A DNA stretch of 64,000 nucleotides from Mucilaginibacter celer (GTDB lineage: Bacteria; Bacteroidota; Bacteroidia; Sphingobacteriales; Sphingobacteriaceae), in NCBI RefSeq assembly GCF_003576455.2, contig NZ_CP032869.1:6324001-6388000 (forward strand). The letters run 5' to 3'. Every line of letters begins with the position of its first letter. Within the stretch, counting starts at the first letter, position 1. Positions 32,478 to 40,797 of this stretch are shown here, piece after piece. The notes beneath the pieces are model-generated. The model saw only the letters and a program-made list of their open reading frames with translations, made no database searches and was not told the origin of the DNA. Both the position numbers and the translations under genes were made by a program.

Positions 32478-35400
32478 AGAAGCGGCCGGCAAACTTAAAT
32501 AAAACGTTGTGCCAACACCCATGGTAGTTTCAAACCATATTTTGCCGTTGGCGTTTTCGATTGAGTTTTTGATAAAAGCCAATCCCAAACCGGTGCCCGA
32601 GCTTTTGGTGGTAAAATTGGGTTCGAAGATTTTTTCACGCATTTCTTCGGGGATGCCGTTGCCGTTATCTTTAATGGTAAGCAGGATATTTTTACTGGTG
32701 ATGAGGTAGTTTACTTCAATAATGCATTGCGTACCCTGCGGAGTTGCTTCGATGGCATTTTTAAGCAGATTGTTAAAGCAGCGCAGTAGCTGGTCGCGGT
32801 CGGCATTAATGATAAAAGGAGCTTCCGGCTGCACATAGGCTATAAACACGCCGTCCATCTGCTTAAAGATAGTTACGGCCTGATTAAGCATCTGGAAAAT
32901 ATCAATCTGCTCAATTTTAGTATCAGGCATCTTTGCAAAGGCCGAAAACTCGGATGCGATAGATGATAAGCTTTCAATCTGTTCAACAAACGATTTGCTG
33001 AAGCGCTCAAATTTCTGATCAAACTTAGGGTCTTTATCCTTCCACGATTTATCAAGCAGCTGCAAGCCCAGTTTTAATGGTGTTAACGGGTTTTTAATTT
33101 CGTGGGCTACCTGTTTGGCCATTTCCCGCCATGCGCTTTCACGTTCGCTTTGGGCCAATCGCTGGGCACTGTTTTCAAGAGCCGAGATCATTTTATTATA
33201 TTCCTTCACCAATGCCCCGATCTCGTCATCGCGCGACCATTTAATTTGCTCGTTCTTTTTGCCATAAATGGTTTTGCTCAGGCTTTGCTGTATAAAGTTA
33301 AGCGGTGCCGTAATCTGCCGGGCTATGATAATGGCAAACAAGCCTATTGCTATAAAAACAATGGCATAAACGTTTATCATCACGTTTAGCAGCGAGCTTA
33401 TCCGCTCGCGGTAGTCTGTTTCATTACTAAAATAGGGCAGCTGGATGTAGGCAACAGTTTTATAAGTATTAGGGATGGTGATGGGGGCATATGCGGCTTT
33501 GTAGCTCAAATCGCCAATTTTTTCGTCGTTAACAAAGCCTGTTTTTTGCAGCATGCTTAAATTAATAAATGCACGTGCATTCATTCTTTTGGCAACCAGT
33601 CCGTTCTCGTAAATTTTGGGCTGTGTAGTTAATAACGGAACGCCGGTTGTGTCAAACAGGGTAAGGTCGGTTGCGTAGGTGTTGGCCAGTTCGTTAAAGT
33701 GTACCTGGCTTTCCTCGTCAACGTGGGCTATATATTTTGTAAAAAGCCCGTTTTCGAGGGTGGCCGAGATCCGGGTTATTTTATCCCTGATCATTTTTTC
33801 CTGCTGGGTATAGTATTGGTTACTGATGGATAAAAAGGTGATAAAACCAACCAGCACCAGGGTAATTACTACCGCCAGGATCATGGAGATCTGGATGCGG
33901 GTTTTATACAGCACCTTATCAAAGTTTATCCTCAGCCTGAATTTAAATCCATCGGTGGCTACGTTGAAAATTTTTATGCGGGCCCACAACCATTTTAAGC
34001 TGATGATAACCGCACTGAATATGAGCAGTACCACCAAGAAAAAGGTAAGCGAAGTAACGCTGTAATACAACGAGTTTTGCTCCCGGCTCACTACAATCAG
34101 GTTTCTCTCGCTGGGTTTGTATATCAGGTGGCTGTAGGTTGTAAAACGCTCGTACCATACGGCACTATGGTTTTGAGTTGTTTTTTCGATATATTTTTTT
34201 AATTCGCCTTTAAACTCGTTGTTGTTGCGCGAGTAGATGTAGCCGCCGCGCTGGCTTAGCAATTTGTTATCACTATAAAAAGCGTACGAGTAATCTTTAA
34301 AATCATCATCCCGGTTCAGGTTACCGTCTATCAGCAGTTCGGGAAAAGCACTGAATGATTGCAGCGGCTTTGATTTAAGTTCGATTACGATAGTGCCAAG
34401 CTGTTTATCATTGGTGTTTACCGGCAATATGGCAAAGTAGTTTTGATAACCGAATGATTCATTTTCGCGGTAAAAATAATCTGATACTTTAAACGAACTG
34501 TACAATACCAGGTCCTTAAAAACGCTGAGCGAATAGTTTTTATCAGCAGATGTAGGTTCCTCCTTATCATCATATTCATGTACCCTGAATTCGTATTTCG
34601 ACAGGTATCCATCAAAATAGAGCTTCTGGAAACGGGTTTTCAGATAATCGCCATTGTGGGTGCCATTAGCAAAATAGCGTACAATGGCTGTATCGGCAAC
34701 TATCTGGTTTTCTATTTTTTTAAAAATCTGATCGGCTGACGGATCATCAGGAATTTCCAGTTTTTGCACCAGGGCGCGGCGGGTACCGTTCTCTTTTAAA
34801 TCTTCAAAGTGATTAAGCTTAATAGCTGCTATCAGTGCGCAAACAAATACTATTGCCAAAAAGGGTGGTGCAAAAAGCTGTTCGTTTTGATAAATGAAAT
34901 TGTAAGCCCTTATAAACACCAGTATCATCCACAAAATATAAAACAGTGTAAACTCCTGGTAGTATGCAAACACTACGGTGGTGGTCATCACACCAAAAAA
35001 TAACAGGAATGCCTGGTGCGAGCGCGATACATTAAGTTTAAGGCAAATGGTTAATATAACCTCATTAAGCAGGTAAAATATTAAAAAGGCAAAACAAAGC
35101 ATAAGCACCCCGAGCATGCTGAACCCTGTGAGGCTAAGTACATTATTTACATCGAAACTGATTTTTGAATTTAATACCAGGCCGTAAAATAAACGCAGTA
35201 AGGCCGTTGACGAAACAATCAGAATTAAAATGGATGCAACAACTATAATGTAACCGGCGGCCTTGTTTTGTACATTACTTAAAAGCTGATGGCGCTGTTT
35301 GTATAAAAAGGATACAAACCAAAATATGAGCAGAATATTGATGCAAAAATCGCCGAGGGAAGGAAAAATGGCGCTTGAGGCATAATACGATGGATTAAAA

Positions 35401-36212
35401 ACATGAAGTTTATAGGTAAAATCGGGCAGGTTATAGTTCAGGTTGATAAACCTGAGCAATACAATAAACAAACCAAGCAATATTACTGATAAGGCCGCAT
35501 ATCCCTTTTGAGCAACGTAGTTACAGATGTTGTACATCAGCACACACAAGGCCAGGATGGTTAACACCCAAAACGAAAGCTCGTAATAAACAAAGTTGTC
35601 ATCGGCAGGGTTGTTTTTGAGCCTTACTGAAAACAGGTAGTCGTTATCGAGGCTATGTACCTCATAAACATTGATATCGGTAAAATCGGCAATATCTATA
35701 TTGTCGTCATCGAGCAGGTCTTTTGAGAATTTATTTTTGAGGTATTGGTTTTCAAATGCGTAGTTTATCTTAACCGGGATAAAGAAAATGACCGAAAATT
35801 TACCCACCGTTCGCCTGATGGTTTCATAATAGCCATTAGGTTGTTGTATAAATGAAAAGCCCTCCTTGATGGTATCGGTACTATCGGGCAGTACCTTTAC
35901 TCCGCTCCAAAAGCTGAGCTTATGGTTAACAAGGGTTATAAACCAGGTATTGTTATGGGTAGTAAACTCCTCAATAGCATTAATGGCGTCCTGATCATTG
36001 TTGCGCAGGTTAATGAGCTTTTTAAATGTTGCCGGATTATTGAGCTTTTGGGTGATAAAAGCTTCTTTTTTGTGCAGATTATCTTCCAGCGTGCGTGCCG
36101 ATTGTACCAGGCTATTGGCCGGAGTATATGTTTTTTGAACAATAACGGCTGTTGCCAGCAAAGTAACAACCAGCAGGGCAAGTAAAAGGCGTATTTTTCC
36201 GGAGGTGGTCAA
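32475..36212 (-). CDS. large membrane sensor histidine kinase, NtrY-like
   Basis: This 1245-residue kinase has a TM helix at 8-26, an extracytoplasmic segment to about 205, a block of several TM helices (about 212-470) and a second extracytoplasmic region (about 480-715). A TM pair and a third extracytoplasmic loop (to about 960) follow, then a last TM helix and HAMP. The catalytic part has His1037 in AKQVAHEIKNPLTPLKLGLQLL and an ATPase domain with DNGNGIPEEMREKIFEPNF and GTGLGLAFIKN. The H-box with LTPLK is characteristic of NtrY-type kinases. Length is well above the usual 700 residues, because of the three extracytoplasmic parts. No response regulator gene is adjacent, so the partner is unknown. 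Confidence 0.88.
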   Translation of the reverse strand: MTTSGKIRLLLALLVVTLLATAVIVQKTYTPANSLVQSARTLEDNLHKKEAFITQKLNNPATFKKLINLRNNDQDAINAIEEFTTHNNTWFITLVNHKLSFWSGVKVLPDSTDTIKEGFSFIQQPNGYYETIRRTVGKFSVIFFIPVKINYAFENQYLKNKFSKDLLDDDNIDIADFTDINVYEVHSLDNDYLFSVRLKNNPADDNFVYYELSFWVLTILALCVLMYNICNYVAQKGYAALSVILLGLFIVLLRFINLNYNLPDFTYKLHVFNPSYYASSAIFPSLGDFCINILLIFWFVSFLYKQRHQLLSNVQNKAAGYIIVVASILILIVSSTALLRLFYGLVLNSKISFDVNNVLSLTGFSMLGVLMLCFAFLIFYLLNEVILTICLKLNVSRSHQAFLLFFGVMTTTVVFAYYQEFTLFYILWMILVFIRAYNFIYQNEQLFAPPFLAIVFVCALIAAIKLNHFEDLKENGTRRALVQKLEIPDDPSADQIFKKIENQIVADTAIVRYFANGTHNGDYLKTRFQKLYFDGYLSKYEFRVHEYDDKEEPTSADKNYSLSVFKDLVLYSSFKVSDYFYRENESFGYQNYFAILPVNTNDKQLGTIVIELKSKPLQSFSAFPELLIDGNLNRDDDFKDYSYAFYSDNKLLSQRGGYIYSRNNNEFKGELKKYIEKTTQNHSAVWYERFTTYSHLIYKPSERNLIVVSREQNSLYYSVTSLTFFLVVLLIFSAVIISLKWLWARIKIFNVATDGFKFRLRINFDKVLYKTRIQISMILAVVITLVLVGFITFLSISNQYYTQQEKMIRDKITRISATLENGLFTKYIAHVDEESQVHFNELANTYATDLTLFDTTGVPLLTTQPKIYENGLVAKRMNARAFINLSMLQKTGFVNDEKIGDLSYKAAYAPITIPNTYKTVAYIQLPYFSNETDYRERISSLLNVMINVYAIVFIAIGLFAIIIARQITAPLNFIQQSLSKTIYGKKNEQIKWSRDDEIGALVKEYNKMISALENSAQRLAQSERESAWREMAKQVAHEIKNPLTPLKLGLQLLDKSWKDKDPKFDQKFERFSKSFVEQIESLSSIASEFSAFAKMPDTKIEQIDIFQMLNQAVTIFKQMDGVFIAYVQPEAPFIINADRDQLLRCFNNLLKNAIEATPQGTQCIIEVNYLITSKNILLTIKDNGNGIPEEMREKIFEPNFTTKSSGTGLGLAFIKNSIENANGKIWFETTMGVGTTFYLSLPAAS

Positions 36213-36300
36213 GATATAGCTATAAAGATAGATTTTTATTTTGTTACACGCCTATAACAAAAACAAGGGCCACAATGTTGATTGCGGCCCTCAAAAAATT

Positions 36301-37188
36301 TTATTGCGGCAGTGCAGCGCTGGCTGTTACGGCGGTTTTATCAACCTTTTTAACAAGGCCCTGTAAAACGTTGCCGGGTCCTACTTCGGTAAATGAAGTG
36401 GCACCGTCTTCTAACATATGCTGTACGGTTTGCGTCCACCTAACGGCACCGGTAAGCTGGGCTATCAGGTTTTTCTTGATCGATTCCGGATCGGTATATG
36501 CTTTGGCATCAATGTTTTGATAGATAGGGCATACCGGCGCTTTAATCTCGGTAGCTACGATAGCAGCTTCCAGTTCAACCCTTGCAGCTTCCATTAGCGG
36601 CGAATGGAAAGCGCCGCCTACTTTAAGTTTTAAAGCACGTTTAGCACCGGCTTCGGTCATTTTTGCGCAGGCTTCGTCAATACCGGCAATTGAGCCTGAT
36701 ATTACCAACTGGCCGGGGCAGTTGTAATTTGCAGGCACAACCACTTCGCTGATGCGTTCGCAGATATCTTCTACGGTAAAATCGTCCAGACCTAAAATGG
36801 CGGCCATGGTTGACGGCTGAATTTCGCAGGCCTTTTGCATGGCATTGGCACGGGCAGCAACCAGCTTCAAACCATCCTCAAATGATAACGCACCGGCGGC
36901 AACTAATGCAGAAAACTCGCCTAATGAGTGCCCGGCAACCATTTCGGGTTTAAAATCATCGCCCAAAACTGTAGCTAAAATGGTTGAATGTAAAAATATG
37001 GCCGGCTGGGTAACGTTGGTTTGTACCAAATCATCGGCAGTACCTTCAAACATTACATCAGTAATGCGGAAACCCAAGATTTCATTAGCTTTTTCAAACA
37101 GCTCACGCGCTTTTTCTGATTGCTCGTACAGGTCCTTACCCATACCCGGAAACTGGGCACCCTGGCCCGGGAAAATATATGCTTTCAT
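36301..37188 (-). CDS. fabD: malonyl-CoA:ACP transacylase
   Basis: This 295-residue enzyme moves malonate from CoA to acyl carrier protein to start fatty-acid elongation. It is a complete FabD: IFPGQGAQFPGMGKDL at the N-terminus, the nucleophile Ser88 in GHSLGE, Arg113 in AARANAM, which binds the malonyl carboxylate, catalytic His195 in GGAFHSPLM, and GPGNVLQGLVKK near the end. The gene lies between the kinase and folE genes on the same strand; a repeat element separates it from folE, so it may have its own promoter. No other fab gene is in the window. Confidence 0.95.
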   Translation of the reverse strand: MKAYIFPGQGAQFPGMGKDLYEQSEKARELFEKANEILGFRITDVMFEGTADDLVQTNVTQPAIFLHSTILATVLGDDFKPEMVAGHSLGEFSALVAAGALSFEDGLKLVAARANAMQKACEIQPSTMAAILGLDDFTVEDICERISEVVVPANYNCPGQLVISGSIAGIDEACAKMTEAGAKRALKLKVGGAFHSPLMEAARVELEAAIVATEIKAPVCPIYQNIDAKAYTDPESIKKNLIAQLTGAVRWTQTVQHMLEDGATSFTEVGPGNVLQGLVKKVDKTAVTASAALPQ

Positions 37189-37192
37189 TGTG

Positions 37193-37310
37193 TTTTAGAG
37201 ATTAGAGGTTAGTTAATTAGAGATTAGTTATCTGGCGATTAAAGGCTGGTATCATGATCAAGCTTCTAAAACCTAATCTCTGATCTCCAACCTCTAATCT
37301 CTCCTAATCA
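37193..37310. repeat. AATCTCTAACCTCTAATCTC-type repeat, family E (inverted pair)
   Basis: TTAGAGATTAGAGGTTAG and TTAGAGATTAG (37195-37228) face CCTAATCTCTGATCTCC and AACCTCTAATCTCTCC (37272-37303), giving a large imperfect inverted repeat. It fills the spacer between fabD and folE. Similar strings occur at 59954-59988 and 61930-61975. Confidence 0.75.
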
Positions 37311-37949
37311 ACTCAACTTCGAACTTATTAAATTCAAAAACTCTGTTCTTGTTTTTTCTTTCAGAAACTCGCCGGTAAAGGCTGATGTTGTGGTTACTGA
37401 GTTTTGCTTTTGTACGCCGCGCATGCTCATGCACAGGTGGCGGCATTCAATAACTACGCCTACGCCTATCGGGTTCAGGGTTTGCTGAATGCAATCGCGG
37501 ATTTCGTTGGTTAAACGTTCCTGCACCTGTAACCTGCGGGCGAAAACATCAACCACGCGGGGGATTTTGCTCAGGCCAACTACATGCCCGTTGGGGATGT
37601 AGGCTACGTGAGCCTTGCCGAAAAAGGGTAGCATGTGATGTTCGCACATTGAGTATACCTCAATATCTTTTACTACTACCATTTGGCTGTAGTCTTCCTT
37701 AAACTTGGCCGAGTTCAGGATCTCTTCGGCATTAAGCTCGTAACCGTGGGTGAGGTACAGCATGGCTTTGGCTACACGCTCGGGGGTTTTTAGTAAACCT
37801 TCGCGGCTTGCATCCTCACCAATTTGTGTAAGCACGTTATGATAGTTGTCTTTTAAACTATCTACACGCTCCTGGTTGTAACGGTCTATTTTGACATATC
37901 CGCCGAAGTCGTCATCGTCGGTATCCTGGCTAAATTGTGAATCGCTCAT
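37308..37949 (-). CDS. folE: GTP cyclohydrolase I
   Basis: This 213-residue enzyme converts GTP to dihydroneopterin triphosphate. The zinc site is formed by CEHHMLPFFGKAHVAYIP and by RHLCMSMRGVQKQNS, and the substrate region VVGLSKIPRVVDVFARRLQVQERLT is intact. The N-terminus (about 25 residues, acidic) is variable. QueD ends 9 bases upstream on the same strand. The pair can supply 6-carboxytetrahydropterin for queuosine, and FolE also serves folate synthesis. The gene is not zinc-independent (FolE2) type, since the Cys and His ligands are present. Confidence 0.95.
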   Translation of the reverse strand: MSDSQFSQDTDDDDFGGYVKIDRYNQERVDSLKDNYHNVLTQIGEDASREGLLKTPERVAKAMLYLTHGYELNAEEILNSAKFKEDYSQMVVVKDIEVYSMCEHHMLPFFGKAHVAYIPNGHVVGLSKIPRVVDVFARRLQVQERLTNEIRDCIQQTLNPIGVGVVIECRHLCMSMRGVQKQNSVTTTSAFTGEFLKEKTRTEFLNLISSKLS

Positions 37950-37958
37950 CGTATAAAA

Positions 37959-38378
37959 TTAACCGCCAAAATACTCGGCAGAATTATTTTCGGTTTCGTA
38001 CAGCTTTACCGAGTGTAAAAACACACCTTCGTAAGCTTCAATAGGGCCTTTTAACTGGTTAAAAATCTCGATGCAAAGCAACTCGGTCGAGGCCATTTTG
38101 CCTGCCATAAAATCAACATCCTTGTTGATGTTTTTATGATCGAGCTTTTCAATCACGTGTTCGTTAATTATAATTTTAAGCTCTTTCAAATCAATCAGGT
38201 AGCCCGTAGCGTGGGTAACCTCGCCTTTTACAGTTACAAACAGGTTGTAATTGTGGCCATGCCAGTTGGGGTTGGCACATTTGCCAAACACCTCAAAGTT
38301 TTTTTCAGCGCTCCATTCCTCACGGTACATCCGGTGAGCGGCATTAAAATGTTCCTTGCGCGTTATATGTATCATCAT
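37959..38378 (-). CDS. queD: 6-carboxytetrahydropterin synthase / 6-pyruvoyltetrahydropterin synthase family protein
   Basis: This protein of about 139 residues has the three zinc histidines in HFNAAHRM and NWHGHNYNLFV, the catalytic Cys in FGKCANPNWHGH, YLIDLKELK, LDHKNIN and the substrate-binding Glu near the C-terminus (LYETENN). ATG 38378 (or 38375) is favoured over a TTG-initiated frame from 38402, because MIHITRKEHFNAAH is the normal start of the family. Next to folE, it most likely makes 6-carboxytetrahydropterin for queuosine. A PTPS role in tetrahydrobiopterin or folate synthesis cannot be excluded. The reverse complement of 38392-38399 is TATATTTG, a perfect -7 box, which gives a leader of only a few bases. 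Confidence 0.88.
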   Translation of the reverse strand: MMIHITRKEHFNAAHRMYREEWSAEKNFEVFGKCANPNWHGHNYNLFVTVKGEVTHATGYLIDLKELKIIINEHVIEKLDHKNINKDVDFMAGKMASTELLCIEIFNQLKGPIEAYEGVFLHSVKLYETENNSAEYFGG

Positions 38379-38391
38379 AACAAATTGGGTG

Positions 38392-38399
38392 CAAATATA
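38392..38399 (-). promoter_or_regulatory. putative -7 promoter element of queD-folE
   Basis: On the minus strand this reads TATATTTG, an exact match to TAnnTTTG, about 13 bases before the queD ATG. No TTTG is present at the -33 distance, so the support is partial. Confidence 0.35.
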
Positions 38400-38450
38400 C
38401 AAAACAAAAACAGGTGAGTTGTTTTATATTAGCCGTCAAAATAATGCAAT

Positions 38451-39071
38451 ATGCTTATACTCATTGTTGCAGCCACCAGGTTTGAAGTTGAACCCCTAAT
38501 TAACACTTTTGGCAATAAAGCAGATGTACTTGTAACCGGCGCAGGCATGGTGCCAACTGCCTTTGGCATGGCCCGGCAACTCAGCAACCACACTTATGAT
38601 CTGGCCATTAACCTCGGTATTGCAGGTAGTTTTGACCGTAATTTTAATTTGGGGGATGTGCTGGAAGTTACCGAAGACACTTTTGCCGAGCTTGGCGCAC
38701 AGGATGACGAAGCTTTTGTTAATATAGATACCCTTGGTTTTGGCGAAAGCGTTTTTACACCCACCACATCGCTTAATGAGGTTTACCCGAACTTTTATTT
38801 AAAAAAAGCCCGAGCTATAACCGTTAATACCGTGCACGGGCATGAGCCATCTATCCAAAAAATACAGCAACGCTTAAACCCGCAGTTGGAAAGCATGGAA
38901 GGGGCGGCCTTTTTTTATGCCTGCAGGCAAATGAACGTGCCCTGCATGCAAATCAGAGCAGTGTCAAATTATGTTGAAAAACGTAACCGGGAGGCCTGGA
39001 ACATTGGCCTGGCTATTAAAAATCTGAATACATTTGCTACCGACCTGGTTGGCCAGATCATTAACACGTAA
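38451..39071 (+). CDS. mqnB: futalosine hydrolase
   Basis: This 206-residue nucleoside-phosphorylase-fold hydrolase removes the base from (aminodeoxy)futalosine in the futalosine route to menaquinone. Seen are the N-terminal VAATRFEVEPL, the nucleoside-binding VTGAGMVPTAFGMARQL, LAINLGIAGSFD, ESMEGAAFFYAC (the Met-Glu that binds the ribose) and IRAVSNYVEKRNREAWN near the end, all in the family order. It is followed by mqnD with a 10-base gap; the pair forms an operon. It is divergent from queD-folE with a short shared spacer. Confidence 0.92.
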   Translation: MLILIVAATRFEVEPLINTFGNKADVLVTGAGMVPTAFGMARQLSNHTYDLAINLGIAGSFDRNFNLGDVLEVTEDTFAELGAQDDEAFVNIDTLGFGESVFTPTTSLNEVYPNFYLKKARAITVNTVHGHEPSIQKIQQRLNPQLESMEGAAFFYACRQMNVPCMQIRAVSNYVEKRNREAWNIGLAIKNLNTFATDLVGQIINT

Positions 39072-39081
39072 TCTATCTACC

Positions 39082-39951
39082 ATGAAACTAACGCTCGGAT
39101 TTTCGCCCTGCCCTAACGATACTTTTATTTTTGACGCCCTTATTCACCATAAAATTGATACCGAAGGCCTGGAGTTTGAAGTATTTTATGATGATGTGGA
39201 AACGCTTAACCAAAAAGCTTTCCGCGGCGAACTGGATATTACCAAGCTGAGTTACCATGCCTTTGCTTATGTAACCGATAAGTATGTGCTGCTTGATTCG
39301 GGCAGCGCGCTGGGTTTTGGGGTAGGGCCGCTTTTGATTTCGGATTTGGAAATTTCGATTGAGGATATGGAGAAAAACCAGATCAATGATCCGAAATCGG
39401 GCAAGCGGGTACCTGTAATAGGCATCCCGGGTAAATACACTACTGCCAACTTTTTGTTGGGGCTTGCTTTTCCCGAGGCTACCAACAAAAAAGAAATAGT
39501 GTTTTCGGAAATTGAAGATTCTGTGTTGGATGGCCGCATCGATATTGGCCTTATCATTCATGAAAACCGTTTCACCTACCAGGATAAAGGCCTGAAAAAG
39601 ATTATCGATCTTGGCGATTACTGGGAACAACGTACCGGTTGCGCCATCCCCCTGGGGGGCATTGTAGCCAACCGCAAATTGCCCTTAGATGTTCAGCATA
39701 AAATAAACAGGGTGCTGCGTAAATCTGTTGAGTTTGCTTTTGCCAACCCTAAATCGGGTTTGGAGTTTATTCGCGAGCATGCGCAGGAAATGAGCGAGGA
39801 AGTGATGTATAAACACATTGAGCTTTATGTGAATCAGTACTCGGTTGATTTGGGTGTGGAAGGACGTAAGGCGATTAATTTGATGTTTGATACGGCTTTG
39901 GAAAAAGGGATTATTCCGGAGATAAAGGATGGCATATTTTTGACGGATTGA
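39082..39951 (+). CDS. mqnD: 1,4-dihydroxy-6-naphthoate synthase
   Basis: This 289-residue periplasmic-binding-protein-fold enzyme converts cyclic dehypoxanthine futalosine to 1,4-dihydroxy-6-naphthoate, two steps after MqnB. Diagnostic motifs are LGFSPCPNDTFIFDALIH at the N-terminus, ELDITKLSYHAF, GFGVGPLLI, PGKYTTANFLL, IHENRFTYQDKGL and the C-terminal block. ATG 39082 restores the normal start; the longer frame from 39034 overlaps mqnB. Presence of MqnB and MqnD indicates that the organism makes menaquinone by the futalosine path; mqnA, mqnC and mqnE are not in the window. Confidence 0.94.
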   Translation: MKLTLGFSPCPNDTFIFDALIHHKIDTEGLEFEVFYDDVETLNQKAFRGELDITKLSYHAFAYVTDKYVLLDSGSALGFGVGPLLISDLEISIEDMEKNQINDPKSGKRVPVIGIPGKYTTANFLLGLAFPEATNKKEIVFSEIEDSVLDGRIDIGLIIHENRFTYQDKGLKKIIDLGDYWEQRTGCAIPLGGIVANRKLPLDVQHKINRVLRKSVEFAFANPKSGLEFIREHAQEMSEEVMYKHIELYVNQYSVDLGVEGRKAINLMFDTALEKGIIPEIKDGIFLTD

Positions 39952-39958
39952 TCTATTT

Positions 39959-39982
39959 GTATTTACGTAAATATGTAAATAC
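39959..39982. promoter_or_regulatory. inverted repeat upstream of the antitoxin-like gene, candidate operator
   Basis: GTATTTAC (39959-39966) and GTAAATAC (39975-39982) are exact reverse complements with an 8-base spacer. The element lies 41 bases before the start codon and 18 bases before the -7-like TATATTTG (40000-40007). Autoregulated toxin-antitoxin operons usually have such a site. Confidence 0.5.
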
Positions 39983-40010
39983 GCGACTTTTATTTTGAGT
40001 ATATTTGTGT

Positions 40011-40016
40011 AGGAGG
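40011..40016 (+). promoter_or_regulatory. strong Shine-Dalgarno sequence AGGAGG
   Basis: AGGAGG lies 7 bases before the ATG at 40024. Most genes in this window lack such a sequence, so it stands out and may point to foreign origin or a need for high antitoxin translation. Confidence 0.7.
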
Positions 40017-40023
40017 ATAAAAA

Positions 40024-40257
40024 ATGAAGACGACAAAACTCAAAATAGAGGAATTTAAAACTCCGTATATGCCACCAATACCTAAATCATATTCGGTAGA
40101 AGAAATTTTGGCTGCTGGTGGTGCTACGGCCTTCGCGAATAAAATGGGTAAAAAGCCGGAAAATATTGAGAAAGCCCTTGAGGCTTTACCCGATGAAGGA
40201 TTTTTAACCGATGAAGATGTTAAGGCTGCACTCGAAATTTTGAAAGAGAAAAGATGA
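40024..40257 (+). CDS. antitoxin-like small protein (PIN toxin partner)
   Basis: This 77-residue acidic/basic protein has no family I recognise. The N-terminal part (KLKIEEFKTPYMPPIPKSYS) is followed by two helical stretches, VEEILAAGGATAFANKMG and LTDEDVKAALEILKEK. Its ATG-containing end overlaps the next gene (ATGA), which is the arrangement of a toxin-antitoxin pair with the antitoxin first. There is no visible DNA-binding motif of the RHH or AbrB type, so the call depends on the position, the operator-like inverted repeat and the PIN-domain neighbour. The frame itself is intact. Confidence 0.6.
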   Translation: MKTTKLKIEEFKTPYMPPIPKSYSVEEILAAGGATAFANKMGKKPENIEKALEALPDEGFLTDEDVKAALEILKEKR

Positions 40258-40715
40258 ATTTATTGCTTGATACCAACATTTTCGTTTTCATATCAAGAAA
40301 TCCCAAATTAAAGCTTTTAAGTACGATTATTAACCCGGATAATCGGCAGTTATATGTTTCTGTCGTTACCCTGGCTGAGTTGCGGTCTATTGCTCTTCAA
40401 AACAATTGGACAAAAGAAAAATGGGATTTTATTTAACCGATAATAGATGAGTGTTATCAAATAGAGGCGACGCAAATTCTGGTTAATTCTTATTCCCAAA
40501 TCGATGCCTACTCCCAACGCCGCAACCCATCCTTTCATGAATACAGCTTCGCCACTCCCCGCAACATGGGCAAAAATGATCTTTGGATAGCATCAACAGC
40601 AGCCCTGCTCGGCTTAACTTTAGTAACTACCGACAAAGATTTCGATCACCTGCACCAAATTTTTATGGAGGTAAAACGCATCGCTCCGGAAGATTTATTA
40701 TCTCCGAATAAATAA
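40254..40715 (+). pseudogene. PIN-domain toxin with an in-frame stop codon
   Basis: The frame opens at 40254 and meets TAA at 40434-40436 (codon 61). It then continues in the same frame to a stop at 40713-40715, giving 153 codons in all. All four acidic residues expected in a PIN ribonuclease can be read: Asp6 in LLLDTNIF and Glu in LAELRSIA before the stop, then Asp in KNDLWIAS and Asp in TTDKDFDHL after it. A single base change (for example TTA to TAA) explains the break, so this looks like a toxin inactivated by a nonsense mutation. The first 60 residues alone lack half of the active site. Readthrough, or a sequencing error, would be the alternatives. Confidence 0.8.
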
Positions 40716-40797
40716 TCCTCCCATAAAAATATTTTTCAACTTAACATGTAATTAACTTTATAATTACATATATTTAACCCACCAATTATAAACTTTT

